Assembly (NCBI GenBank): GCA_963790335.1
Contig: CAWBOB010000003.1
Coordinates: 124,001 to 188,000, forward strand
DNA length: 64,000 bases
DNA from: JAOUEA01 sp963790335
GTDB taxonomy: Bacteria; Actinomycetota; UBA4738; HRBIN12
Direction of reading: 5' to 3'
In this document: piece after piece, positions 1 to 8,343 of the stretch
Layout of the letters: each line of letters starts with the position of its first letter
Numbering within the stretch: the stretch's first letter is position 1
The notes under the pieces: model-generated
Told to the model about the DNA's origin: nothing
The model's database searches: none
What the model saw: the letters and a program-made list of their open reading frames with translations, nothing else
Position numbers and translations under genes: made by a program

Positions 1-4
1 TGAC

Positions 5-888
5 GTGACACCCGGCATCAACCGCGCGAAGACCTGGATCCTGATCGCCGCCCTCATGGGGCTGTTCCTCCTGATCGGCAACGTGCTCGGGGGTCGGCAA
101 GGCCTGGTGATCGCCCTCGTGCTCGGTTTGGGCTTCAACTTCGCGATGTACTGGTTCTCGGGCTCGATCGCGGTGCGCACGACGCGGTCGCGGCTCGTCT
201 CCGAGCAGGAATACCCGCAGCTCTACCGCATCGTCCGCGAGCTCGCGACGGCGCACGGCATGCCGATGCCCGAGATCTACGTCTCGGACATGATGCAGCC
301 CAACGCGTTCGCAACCGGTCGCGGCCCCTCGAACGCGAAGGTCGCGGTCACCAAGGGCATCCTGCAGATCCTCGACGAGCGGGAGCTTCGTGGGGTCCTG
401 GCGCACGAGCTGAGCCACGTCGCGAACCGCGACATCCTGATCGGATCGATCGCCGCAGGCATCGGCACGTCGATCTCGTTCATCGCGCAGTTCGCCCTCT
501 TCTTCGGTGGTGGCGACGACGAGGGCGTCAACCCGCTCTTCCTGCTGCTGGCCTGGATCGTGGCCCCGATCGCCGCGGGCATCATCCAGATGGCGGTCTC
601 GCGCTCACGCGAGTATCAGGCCGATGAGACCGGCGCCTACCTGTCGAAGGATCCACGTTCCCTCGCGAGCGCGCTCGCGAAGCTGGAGGAGACCGCCAAC
701 GCATCCCGCCCCCGCGCAGCGTGAGCCCGGCCGAGGCGCACATGTTCATCGTGAGCCCCCTCACGGCCCTCCGGGGCCGAGGGTTCGCGACCCTCTTCTC
801 GACGCACCCGCCGACGGCCGAGCGGATCGCCCGCCTGCAGGCCCTCGAGGACGACATCCTGCGTTCGCAGGGCCCGATCGGCCGCTAG
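5..888 (+). CDS. htpX: HtpX zinc metalloprotease (one frame break)
   Basis: Membrane zinc protease of the M48B (HtpX) family, which degrades misfolded membrane proteins from the cytoplasmic side. Two hydrophobic segments (about residues 9-29 and 33-53) precede the HEXXH zinc site HELSH at 134-138. Further hydrophobic stretches follow, and the SREYQAD element supplies the third zinc ligand. The first frame stops at 722-724, but the next frame carries the conserved C-terminal MFIVSPL and FSTHPPTAERI elements to a TAG at 886-888. One indel in the C/G-rich run near 705-720 explains this. The restored length of about 294 residues is normal for the family. GTG at 5 is the first start in view; the window edge hides any ribosome site, so the true start may lie upstream. 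Confidence 0.87.
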
Positions 889-929
889 CAGGGCAAGCGA
901 CGAACGAGCGGTACCCGAGCGCGCGTGCC

Positions 930-1421
930 CTACGCGACGAACTCGCAGACGCTCCGCGACCGGCCGCGGATCGAGGTGATGGTGTTCCACTCGTCGAGCT
1001 CGAGGTTTCCGGCCGCCCATACGAGTTCTCCCTCGGTCGTGTAGGAGACCCACGCGCCGGTACCGCGCACAGGTTGTCCCGCGGCATCGGAGAAGGTCGG
1101 ACCGGGGACCGAGAGACGGCGGGTCGATCCGTTGTGGCCGTTCGTGAACCACACCATGATCGAGCCGTTCGAGATGCCTCGCACCGGTTGCCCCTTGCCG
1201 TCGAGGAACGTCTTCATCGTGACCTTCATCTCGGCGTGCGCCGAGAGCGGGAAGTCGCAGGTGTCGTCGGGGAAGGTCATGTCGAACGACTCGTGGACCG
1301 GTGTTCGCTCGGGCGGGGCGGCGGATGCCGGGGAGCTGATCCACAGCGCCGCGGCGACCGCAGTCATCATGGAGATGACCATGGTCGGGCGGGAGGGGAG
1401 GCGGACGGCGTGGGTGTTCAT
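930..1421 (-). CDS. Secreted protein of unknown function
   Basis: Protein of 163 residues with a clear Sec signal peptide: basic start, hydrophobic core at about 13-30, and a probable cleavage after SPASA. The mature part is rich in beta-type sequence and has two Cys, one at CDFPL and one at the C-terminal CEFVA. Its wording (a cleavable leader, then a domain mentioning added and relative strands such as GQPVRG twice) recalls small secreted Ig-like or carbohydrate-binding folds, but I do not recognise a family. The open frame continues upstream into the decarboxylase region without a stop. I chose ATG 1421 because it opens the signal peptide. The gene follows the decarboxylase on the same strand after about 140 bases. 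Confidence 0.65.
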   Translation of the reverse strand: MNTHAVRLPSRPTMVISMMTAVAAALWISSPASAAPPERTPVHESFDMTFPDDTCDFPLSAHAEMKVTMKTFLDGKGQPVRGISNGSIMVWFTNGHNGSTRRLSVPGPTFSDAAGQPVRGTGAWVSYTTEGELVWAAGNLELDEWNTITSIRGRSRSVCEFVA

Positions 1422-1564
1422 GGGTGCGATGGTGGACCAGCCAGCGCGCCACGTCGATCGTCCATCGGTCTCCCGATCGGGTCCGGTCGTCGTCACCCGC
1501 GCTCGCGGGTCCGAGCCGCCGAAGCCTAGGGTCGCCGGGACCTTCGGCCGCACCCAGCCGGCGC

Positions 1565-2949
1565 TCAGGCCATGGTGCCGAGCACCGCTCGAACGTGGTC
1601 GATCGTGGTCCGCGGGTTCACGAAACAGAGGCGCGCGAGCTTCTCGCCGCGCCAGGAGGTCGGCTGCACGAAGGCGACCTGCGCGCTGAGCAACCGGCGC
1701 CACCACGCCTCGTAGTCGGCATCTGCCCACCCACGGCGACGGAACAGCACCACCGACAGCTCCGGTTCCATCACGAGCTCGAGCTCGTCGCGTGAGCGGA
1801 TCTCGTCGGCGGTCGCCCGAGTGAGGGTGAGCACGTGCTTCCACGGCATCGCGGTACGCGTCGGTGCCGTACGTCGCGAGCGAGAACCACAGCGGCAACC
1901 CTCTCGCGCGTCGCGACAAGTGGTACGCGTAGTTCGCCGGGTTCCACTCGCTCCACTCGGCGTCGGGTTGGTTCACGGTGTCGAGGTAGCCCGCTTCCTG
2001 CCGGAAGACGCCATGAGCCGATCGCGGGTCGCGGTAGAGCAGCGCGCAGCAGTCGTAGGGCGCGAACAGCCACTTGTGCGGATCGACGATGAACGAGTCG
2101 GCGCGCTCGATGCCCCGGTAACGCTCGCGCACCGAGGGCGCCACGAGCCCTGCGCCGCCGTACGCCCCGTCGACGTGGAACCAGAGTCCGTGCATGTCGC
2201 ATGCATCGGCGACGCCGTCGAGGTCGTCGACGGTGCCGGCGTTGGTGGCGCCGGCGCTCGCGACGACCGCGAACACGCCGGCGCGCTCCGTCGGATCGAG
2301 GGCCTCGAGCGTCGCGGCGAGGGCGACGCCGGTGAGCCGCCCGCGTTCGTCGCCGGGTACCTCGACGATGCCCACGTCGATCACGCGGGCGGCGGTGGCG
2401 ACCGAGGAGTGCACGCTCTCGGCCACCGCGATCGACCATCCGCCCGCCGGACGCGAGCCGAGGCGGGCAGCCGCTCGGGCGCGCGCCGCCACGAGGGCCG
2501 ACAGGTTCCCCGCCGAGCCACCGCTCACGAAGACCCCGCCCGCTTCCGCCGGGAAGCCCGGCGAGGTCGGCGAGCCATCGGAGCGCCTGGTTCTCGGCCC
2601 AGATGGCGCCGGCTCCGTCGATCCACCCCGCCGCGATCGTCGACGACGCCCCCACGACCAGGTCGAACAGCACCGCGGCCTTGGTCGGCGCGCCAGGCAC
2701 GAACGCCATCGACGACGGATGGTCGGTCGAGATGGTCGCCGGCGCGAGCACCTCGGCCCACAGGCGCAACGCCTCCTCGCCTCCGATGCCGTCGGCGGTG
2801 ATCGTCTCGCCGGCGCGCCGCGAAAGCTCTTCTCCGGTGGCCGAGCCGTCGAGCGGCTGCGGGCTCGCGATGCGGCTCCGGGCGTACGCCACGATGGCCC
2901 GCGAGAGCGCCTCCGTCTCGTCGGTGTAGCGATGCATGTCGTCGGTCAT
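1565..2949 (-). CDS. PLP-dependent group II amino acid decarboxylase (two frame breaks)
   Basis: Pyridoxal-phosphate decarboxylase of the aromatic-L-amino-acid / glutamate / diaminobutyrate group. The three frames join into one protein of about 460 residues. The N-terminal part runs from ATG 2949. After a break near 2530-2560 comes the central part with the SGGSAGN phosphate-binding loop, the HVDGAYGG aspartate motif and the PLP lysine in VDPHKWLF. After a second break near 1850 comes the C-terminal part ending in TIDHVRAVLGTMA. All catalytic elements are present, so I treat the breaks as sequence errors. The substrate cannot be told from the sequence; the SMAFVPG segment near the N-terminus fits tryptophan or other aromatic amino acid decarboxylases of actinomycetes. 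It follows the aminotransferase gene on the same strand, with a hairpin between them. Confidence 0.83.
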
Positions 2950-2972
2950 GGACCACCCCGTTGCGAACGCAC

Positions 2973-3000
2973 GAAGGGCCGGCGTCGGCGCCGGCCCTTC
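2973..3000 (-). terminator. Perfect 12-bp hairpin behind the aminotransferase gene
   Basis: GAAGGGCCGGCG (2973-2984), a four-base TCGG loop, and the exact complement at 2989-3000. It lies 27 bases past the stop of the minus-strand aminotransferase gene and 23 bases before the decarboxylase start. No T-run follows on the minus strand, so it would be an L-shaped or assisted terminator of the kind common in GC-rich actinomycetes. Confidence 0.6.
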
Positions 3001-3027
3001 GGGTATCGCGTTGCCGCTCGTCGATCC

Positions 3028-4410
3028 CTACGCGGTCAGCTCCTGGCAGAACGCACCGAACGCGTCGATGTAGGTGCTCACGTCGTCCTCGGTGTGCTGG
3101 ACCGAGATCGTCCACTGTTCCTCGTCGCCCGGGGTCATGAAGATGCCACGGTTGACCATGAACGGGTACGAGGCCCAGTAGATCTCGGGGATCGTCTCGA
3201 GGAAGTCCCGGTAGTTCCGCAACGGCTCGGCTCGGTAGGAGACGCAGCCCTTCGCCCCGAGGTCGACCGTGTGCGCCGGGATGCCGGCGTCGGCGATCGC
3301 CCGGTTGCACCCTTCGGCCAGCATCGTGCCGAGCTTGCCGAGATGGTCGTAGGCGTCGCGTGTCAGCACCTGGGTGAGTGCCGCGAGACCGACCGCCGAC
3401 GACAGCGGGTTGCCGTTGAAGGTGCCCTGCTGGGCCGCGCCCTTGGTCACGAACTCCATGACGGCGGCGTCGCCTCCGAAGGCTCCGATGGTCGCGCCAC
3501 CCCCGATCGCCTTGGCCCACGCGGCGAGGTGCGGCACCACGCCGAACCGTTCCGCGGCGCCTCCGTAGGCGATCGTGCCGCCGCACTTGACCTCGTCGAA
3601 GATCAGCACGGCCCCGTGTCGCTCACACGTGTCCTTCAGCGCCTGCAGGTAGCCGTCGGCCGGCACCACGATGCCGACGTTCATCATCACCGGCTCGAGG
3701 ATCACCGCGGCGATCTCGCCCGGGTTGTCGGTGAACGCCGCCTCGACCGCGGAGGCGTCGTTGAACGGCGCCACGATCGTGGTGTCCCACAGCGCAGCCG
3801 GCACGCCCTTGCTCGTCGGCTCCGTCGTGTACCAGGGCTTGCCGCTGTGGTCCACGCTGTGCCGCAGGTCGAGCACGTCGGCCTCGGGTACCACCGAGAA
3901 CAGCACCGAGTCGTGGTGGCCGTGGTACGAGCCTTCCATCTTGATGATCGTGTCGCGACCCGTCGCCGCACGGGCCACCCGGATCGCGTCCATGGTCGCC
4001 TCGGTCCCCGAGTTCACGAACCGCATCTGGTCGACCTGGAACCGCTCGCAGATCTCCTCGGCGAGCGCGACGGTGGCTTCGGTCGTGACGGCGAAGTGGA
4101 TCGCGTCCTCGGCCGCCTTCTTGATGGCTTCCACGATCTTCGGATGCGCGTGACCGACCACGTTCACCCCGAACCCGCCGTGGAAGTCGATGTACTCGTT
4201 GCCGTCGACGTCGGTGACACCCGAGCCCTTGCCGTGCGCGAGGTACACGGGGTAGGGGTCGCCCGTCTGGAAGTTCGAGACCACGCCGTTCGGCAACGAT
4301 CCGATGGCCCGCTGGAACAGCTGCTCGGACGCTCGCGTACGCGCGAGCCAGTCCTTCGTTTCCCGCTCGGCGATCTCCGCCGCGCGTGCCTTGAGTTGAT
4401 CGAGATCCAC
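3028..4410 (-). CDS. Class III aminotransferase, glutamate-1-semialdehyde aminomutase-like
   Basis: PLP aminotransferase of fold type I, class III, 460 residues and uninterrupted. Visible motifs are NSGTEA (133-138, phosphate binding), SYHGHHD (161-167), FDEVK (271-275, the Asp that pairs with the pyridine nitrogen) and the Schiff-base Lys300 in AWAKAIGGG. The overall run resembles HemL, which makes 5-aminolevulinate from glutamate-1-semialdehyde. It is about 30 residues longer than typical HemL and no other haem gene is near, so it may instead be an aminotransferase of secondary or amine metabolism from the HemL-like group. The start is GTG 4410, with AGGAGGT eight bases upstream on the minus strand. 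Confidence 0.82.
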   Translation of the reverse strand: MDLDQLKARAAEIAERETKDWLARTRASEQLFQRAIGSLPNGVVSNFQTGDPYPVYLAHGKGSGVTDVDGNEYIDFHGGFGVNVVGHAHPKIVEAIKKAAEDAIHFAVTTEATVALAEEICERFQVDQMRFVNSGTEATMDAIRVARAATGRDTIIKMEGSYHGHHDSVLFSVVPEADVLDLRHSVDHSGKPWYTTEPTSKGVPAALWDTTIVAPFNDASAVEAAFTDNPGEIAAVILEPVMMNVGIVVPADGYLQALKDTCERHGAVLIFDEVKCGGTIAYGGAAERFGVVPHLAAWAKAIGGGATIGAFGGDAAVMEFVTKGAAQQGTFNGNPLSSAVGLAALTQVLTRDAYDHLGKLGTMLAEGCNRAIADAGIPAHTVDLGAKGCVSYRAEPLRNYRDFLETIPEIYWASYPFMVNRGIFMTPGDEEQWTISVQHTEDDVSTYIDAFGAFCQELTA

Positions 4411-4493
4411 TGTGTCCCACCTCCTGAGTCGGGCAAGGGTACCCGCGGCCGGGCGGCGCACGCAACGCGCTGCCTCCGCGGTCGTTCGGCCCG

Positions 4494-4991
4494 CTAGGGG
4501 CGGTAATTCGTGAACTGCAGGGCGAGCCCGAAGTCGTGATCCTTCACGGCGCGGATGGCTGCTTGCAGATCGTCCTTGCTCTTGCCGAGCACGCGGACCT
4601 GTGCGCCTTGGATCTGCGTCTGGATCTTCGGCACCGCCTGGCGCACGAACTTCGAGATCTCCTTGGTCTTCTCGTCGCTGATGCCGGTGACGATGGCGAC
4701 GGTCTGGCGCGCCGTGCCCTTGGCGGCATCTTCGATCGCGCCCGCCTGCAGCGCCTTGAGGGGGATGCTTCGCTTCACCGCGCGCTCCTGCAGCACCTGC
4801 CACGCCGCCTTCAATCGATCTTCGGTGGCCGAGCGCATCTCGATCGTGCCCTCGCCGAGCGTGACGGTGGTGTCGGTGCCCTTGAAGTCGAACCGCTGCG
4901 AGAGCTCGCGTCCGGTCTGGTCGACCGCGTTGCGAACCTCCTGCATGTCGACCTCGGACACGATGTCGAAGGAGAACTGGTCTTTCGCCAT
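4494..4991 (-). CDS. yajQ: YajQ family nucleotide-binding protein
   Basis: Intact 165-residue member of the YajQ family (UPF0234). The family has two ferredoxin-like domains and binds nucleic acids; some members bind cyclic di-GMP. Conserved features are the N-terminal FSFDIVSEVD, the FDFKGTD segment, GLALQFTNYR at the C-terminus and the overall length. ATG 4991 is the start; the frame stays open further upstream but runs into tRNA-Tyr on the other strand. The cellular role is not settled for most homologues. Confidence 0.9.
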   Translation of the reverse strand: MAKDQFSFDIVSEVDMQEVRNAVDQTGRELSQRFDFKGTDTTVTLGEGTIEMRSATEDRLKAAWQVLQERAVKRSIPLKALQAGAIEDAAKGTARQTVAIVTGISDEKTKEISKFVRQAVPKIQTQIQGAQVRVLGKSKDDLQAAIRAVKDHDFGLALQFTNYRP

Positions 4992-5059
4992 GGGCGCATG
5001 GTACCGCCGGCTCGAGTGGGGTGGCTGCGAGGGTTCCGCTATCCTCGTGAGCGCTCGAC

Positions 5060-5141
5060 GGGAGGATGCCCGAGTGGCCAAAGGGAGCGGCCTGTAAAGT
5101 CGCCGGCGATGCCTACGGAGGTTCGAATCCTCCTCCTCCCA
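5060..5141 (+). tRNA. trnY: tRNA-Tyr (anticodon GTA)
   Basis: Class II tRNA with a long variable arm. The acceptor stem GGGAGGA (5060-5066) pairs with TCCTCCC (5134-5140), with discriminator A5141. The anticodon stem GCGGC/GTCGC encloses a loop with GTA at 5094-5096. The T arm is GGAGG-TTCGAAT-CCTCC (5117-5133). CCA is not encoded (the next bases are CCG). A TATCCT hexamer at 5040-5045 is a possible -10 box. Confidence 0.95.
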
Positions 5142-5182
5142 CCGACCGACCGACCGACCGAAACCGACCGAGCGAGCGAGCG
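5139..5182 (+). repeat. CCGA/GCGA tetranucleotide tract after tRNA-Tyr
   Basis: Directly after the tRNA the sequence runs as tandem CCGA units (5142-5159), a short AAA interruption, one more CCGACCGA, and then GCGA units to about 5182. The first 16 bases (5139-5154) recur exactly at 7455-7470. The rest of the gap up to 5332 shows no gene. Confidence 0.6.
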
Positions 5183-5332
5183 GGGTGTTCTCCGAACTGA
5201 GGCCCTCTATGTCAGACTTCCGCTGAAGAAGCTGCCGACGGTGGTGGCGCACGATCGGCCCGTCGCCGTGAGATTGCCGTCCTGGATCAAGCAGGTGACG
5301 GTCTCTTTGGACCGCTCAGCGCATCCAGGGCT

Positions 5333-5361
5333 ACTGCACTAGAAGTGCAGTATGCTGCACT
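5333..5361 (+). promoter_or_regulatory. Overlapping palindromes at the start of the XRE regulator gene
   Basis: ACTGCACT-AGA-AGTGCAGT (5333-5351) is a perfect 8-bp inverted repeat. Its right arm is shared with a second one, AGTGCAG-TATG-CTGCACT (5344-5361). The hexamer TATGCT (5351-5356) sits seven bases before ATG 5364, so it could be the -10 box of a leaderless transcript. No ribosome site fits in the remaining space. A regulator binding these palindromes would cover the promoter, which suggests autoregulation by the XRE protein. Confidence 0.5.
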
Positions 5362-5363
5362 GA

Positions 5364-5967
5364 ATGGAAGAGAGCACCGCAACTCTCGCCGTCGCGATCG
5401 GCGTGCGGGTCAAACAAGAGCGGCTGGCTCGGCGGTGGACGCTGGATCGCCTTGCGGAGGCCGCGGGGGTTAGCCGCCGGATGGTGGTTAACGTCGAGCA
5501 AGGTGCGGCGAACCCGAGCGTCGGCACGCTGCTGCGGCTCAGCGACGCGCTCGGCGTCGGGCTGCCGGCGCTGGTCGAGCCACCCGACCCCGCGGCGATG
5601 AGGGTCACCCGCAGCGGCGAGGGCGCCGCGTTGTGGATAGTGAGGCCGGTGGACGCGGGGTGCTGGTGGCGGGCACCGAGCCGCCGGATGTGGTGAGCTG
5701 TGGGACTGGACCCTGGCCCCGGAGACCGCACGTCAGCGAGGCGCACGCGGCGGGCACCAAGGAGCTCGTGCAGGTCCAGCACGGCTCGATCACGGTCGAG
5801 GTCGACGACCAGTCGGTAACGCTCGACGTCCGGCGACGCGGTCGCGTTCCCCGGCGACGTGGCGCACGCCTATGCGAACCCGGGCACGGAAGCCGGCGAG
5901 GTTCTCCCTGGCGGTCTTCGAGCCCGGTGTCGGCTCGGCCCCGGTCCGGAGGCCGTCACATGCCTGA
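5364..5967 (+). CDS. XRE-type regulator with C-terminal cupin (frame breaks)
   Basis: Transcription regulator. The N-terminal Cro/C1-type helix-turn-helix (about residues 10-68) has LAEAAGVSRRMVVNVEQG as recognition helix region and NPSVGTLLRLSDALGV. A short cupin domain follows, seen in other frames as AGTKELVQVQHGSITVEVDD and VAFPGDVAHAYANPG. Breaks lie near 5640-5700, 5835 and 5900. In the last frame the protein ends at the TGA of 5965-5967, which overlaps the next start (ATGCCTGA at 5960). The restored length is about 200 residues. Cupin-bearing XRE proteins usually sense a small ligand. It heads a module with a B3/B4-domain protein and a PaiB-like protein. Confidence 0.75.
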
Positions 5968-6690
5968 CCACGGCGCGGTCGATGATGTTCCTTGCCGGCG
6001 CCGCGTCGATGCCGACGGTGTTCGCGCTGCGGCCGGACTACCGCGTGCTGCTGCTCGCCGTCGACGGGCTCGTCCCCGGCGCCCAGCGACGAGACCAGCG
6101 AGCCTGCTCCAGGCGGCCGAGGCCGCGGCCGAAGACGGCGCTGCGCGACCGGGCGGTTGAGGAGCTCCCTCACGTGGCGGCATGGCGTGAGGCTTACCGC
6201 GCGTTCGGGGCCAAGCCACAGCGTACCCGCAACAGCCTCGAAGCGCTCTTTCGCCGCGCTGCTTCTGGACTGCCGCGGGTCAACCGGCTCACCGACATCT
6301 ACAACGCCGTCTCGGTGCTGCACCAGGTCCCGCTCGGTGGGGAGGACCTGCGCCCGTACACGGGCCCCCGCGCCTGGTCCGCGCCACCGGCGACGAGCCG
6401 TTCGACACCGTCGCCGACGGCGTCGCCGGTGATCGAGTACCCCGATCCCGGCGAAGTGGTCTGGTGCGACGACGCCGGTGTGACGTGCCGGCGATGGAAC
6501 TGGCGCCAGGCGCGCCGCACCCAGCTCACCGACGACACGACCACGGCGCTGTTCATCCTCGACGCGCTCGACCCGATGACCGACGAGCGCTCGCACGCCG
6601 CCGGCCGATGAACTCGTCGACCACCTGACCCGGCTCGGCCCCGACGTGCACGTCGCCCGCCGCCTGATCGCCGTCGATCCACCACTGTAG
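5960..6690 (+). CDS. B3/B4 tRNA-binding-domain protein (frame breaks)
   Basis: Stand-alone B3/B4 domain protein, the fold found in the beta subunit of phenylalanyl-tRNA synthetase; free-standing versions are thought to edit or bind mischarged tRNA or amino acids. Recognisable pieces in successive frames are VFALRPDYRVLLLAVDGL, HVAAWREAYRAFGAKPQRT, LPRVNRLTDIYNAVSVLH, VVWCDDAGVTCRRWNWRQ, FILDALDP and the last helix ending RRLIAVDPPL at TAG 6688-6690. Breaks lie near 6020, 6085-6110, 6370-6400 and 6600. ATG 5960 overlaps the stop of the regulator gene, a sign of coupled translation; ATG 6009 is a later alternative. The length of about 243 residues matches homologues. Confidence 0.72.
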
Positions 6691-6707
6691 CAGAAGGAGA
6701 CTGAGCC

Positions 6708-7370
6708 ATGCTGATCCACCCCTGGGACGCCGCGATCGACGAGGCCGAATGGCAGGACTGGCTCGCGTCCACCGACCGGTTCGGGATGCTCGTGGTCAAC
6801 AACCTCGACCCGGCTCACGCGCCGCTGGTGCTGCCCACACACTTCACGCTCGCCGGGGACGAACTGCTCTTCCACCTGGCTCGGCCGAACCCGATGTGGC
6901 CGCACCTGGAGGCGGCGACCGAGGTTCGGCTCGCGGTGATCGGCGACTACGCCTACATCCCGACCTACTGGCGGGCCAAGGCCGGCGGCCCCGACGAGGA
7001 CGGCGTGCCGACCAGCTACTACGCGACGGTGCAGTTCGTCTGCCGACCGACCGTGGTCGACGACCCGCAGGGCAAGGTCGAGATCCTCGCCGCGCAGCTC
7101 GGCGGACATCCAGCCGGAAGGCGACCACGCCACGGTGGCCGTCGACGCGAGCCCTACGGCCGGATGCTGCCCGGCATCCGCGGCGTCCGGATGGCCGTGG
7201 TGCGGGTAGAGGCCAAGTTCAAGTACGACGACCACAACCCGATCGACCATCGCGAACGGGTCATCGGCAACCTCGAGCAGCGGGACGAAGGGGTGGACCT
7301 CGGTGCTGCCAGGCAGCAACGACGACGCCTCGCCGCGATCGGCGACTGGCAGGCGCACCGGGCTAGGTGA
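6708..7370 (+). CDS. PaiB-like FMN-binding protein
   Basis: Protein of 220 residues from the PaiB/COG2808 family (FMN-binding split-barrel fold, annotated as negative transcriptional regulators). It starts MLIHPWDAA and has the typical VVNNLDPAHAPLVLPTHF and GDYAYIPTYW segments. Around 7095-7155 the frame reads as an Arg-rich stretch, while the neighbouring frame reads DIQPEGDHATVAVDASPYGR, so two compensating indels sit there. The C-terminal KFKYDDHNPIDHRERVIGNL is conserved. AGAAGGAGA lies 9 bases before ATG 6708. It closes the XRE-cupin / B3-B4 / PaiB module. Confidence 0.82.
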   Translation: MLIHPWDAAIDEAEWQDWLASTDRFGMLVVNNLDPAHAPLVLPTHFTLAGDELLFHLARPNPMWPHLEAATEVRLAVIGDYAYIPTYWRAKAGGPDEDGVPTSYYATVQFVCRPTVVDDPQGKVEILAAQLGGHPAGRRPRHGGRRREPYGRMLPGIRGVRMAVVRVEAKFKYDDHNPIDHRERVIGNLEQRDEGVDLGAARQQRRRLAAIGDWQAHRAR

Positions 7371-7454
7371 CTGCTGTCCCGGGTGGGCGCTCGCTCCCTT
7401 GGGATGTGGTCAGAAAGCCTAGGGACCGCATGGTCGGCGAGTTCTGAGAACACG

Positions 7455-7470
7455 CCACCGACCGACCGAC
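7455..7470 (+). repeat. Second copy of the 16-base tRNA-flanking repeat
   Basis: CCACCGACCGACCGAC here is identical to 5139-5154, which begins in the last three bases of the tRNA-Tyr gene. The two copies bracket the three-gene module. The low complexity of the sequence means the match could be chance. Confidence 0.45.
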
Positions 7471-7550
7471 GCACTTGCGGAACGGGTGCCGGTTAGCCTT
7501 CTTCGGCGTCAACGATCGGGGCGCATCCGAGATGCAGGGGAAGAACGCCC

Positions 7551-8168
7551 TCAGTGGAGGGTGGGGCGGTAGACGAGTTCCTGCGTGTGCTCGTCGAGCG
7601 TTCGGCTCTCGAGCAGTTCGAGATCGAAGTCGGCTGCGCCCCTGAGGATGGGGCTGGTCCCGGTTCGTCCGGAGATCACCGGGAAGATCGTCACCTGCAG
7701 TCGGTCGACCAGCCCGGCGGCCATCAGTGCCCAGTTGAGTGACAGGCTGGCCTGTGAACGGAGTGGCACGTCCGATTCCTGCTTGAGTCGCGTGACGATG
7801 TCCACGGCGTCGCCGGTCACGATGGTGGCATCCGGCCAACCGAGGGTGTCCTTCAGTGTGGAGGACACCACGGTCGCCGGCATCTGCATCGACCGCACGA
7901 CCCACTCGTCGCTCGAGTTGGGGTCGATGCCCGAGGACATGATCTGAGCGTTCTCCCGGAAGGTGGTGGCACCGAAGATCATCCGCTGCTGGGTTTCGAA
8001 CAGGGCGGCGCGGTGCTCGAGCAGCTCGGGGCCCTGCTTGCCCCAGTAGCCGCCCCAGTCGCCGTCCTCGCCGTAGGACCCGTAACCGTCAAGGGTGGAG
8101 AAGACGTCCCAGGTGTAGACAGCGGTCACTGCGCCCCCTTTCGATCCGCTACCCATCGTTTCAGACAT
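7551..8168 (-). CDS. Dihydrofolate reductase-fold (RibD C-terminal) protein
   Basis: Intact 205-residue protein with the RibD C-terminal / DHFR-like fold: an NADPH-dependent reductase family usually of unknown substrate. N-terminal DVFSTLDGYGSYG corresponds to the family signature strand and Asp-Gly loop. RMIFGATTFRENA and the later QASLSLNWALMAAGLVDRLQ match the nucleotide-binding and dimer regions. It is a distant relative of the protein at 9811-10398. The two genes flank the membrane protein and quinone oxidoreductase genes and point the opposite way. ATG 8168 is the only early ATG; MTAVYTWDV-like internal GTG starts are possible. Confidence 0.78.
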   Translation of the reverse strand: MSETMGSGSKGGAVTAVYTWDVFSTLDGYGSYGEDGDWGGYWGKQGPELLEHRAALFETQQRMIFGATTFRENAQIMSSGIDPNSSDEWVVRSMQMPATVVSSTLKDTLGWPDATIVTGDAVDIVTRLKQESDVPLRSQASLSLNWALMAAGLVDRLQVTIFPVISGRTGTSPILRGAADFDLELLESRTLDEHTQELVYRPTLH

Positions 8169-8343
8169 GAGTCAGATGTGACATCGCCGCCGAACCGGCC
8201 CGTGAGCACGACGGGCCGATGCACCCAGCTCCTCGGTGTCCCCAGGTGTGAGGGTCGGACCCCTAGCCCATGGGAGGTACACATAGGATGCTTCAGTGCG
8301 GGACGGCCTTACGAGTTGCGCCTTGCCAAGTCAGGAGAAGCGC

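Noticed and set aside
930..2528. A single 532-residue protein joining the decarboxylase core to the secreted protein
   Set aside because: The decarboxylase C-terminus lies in another frame (1565-1849), and a signal peptide begins at ATG 1421. The joined frame is a by-product of an indel near 1850 and a stop-poor spacer.
2194..4497. A 767-codon open frame on the plus strand across the decarboxylase and aminotransferase region
   Set aside because: It is the mirror of two recognisable minus-strand enzymes. The translation is Arg/Val/His-rich with no motif, as expected for antisense frames in GC-rich coding DNA.
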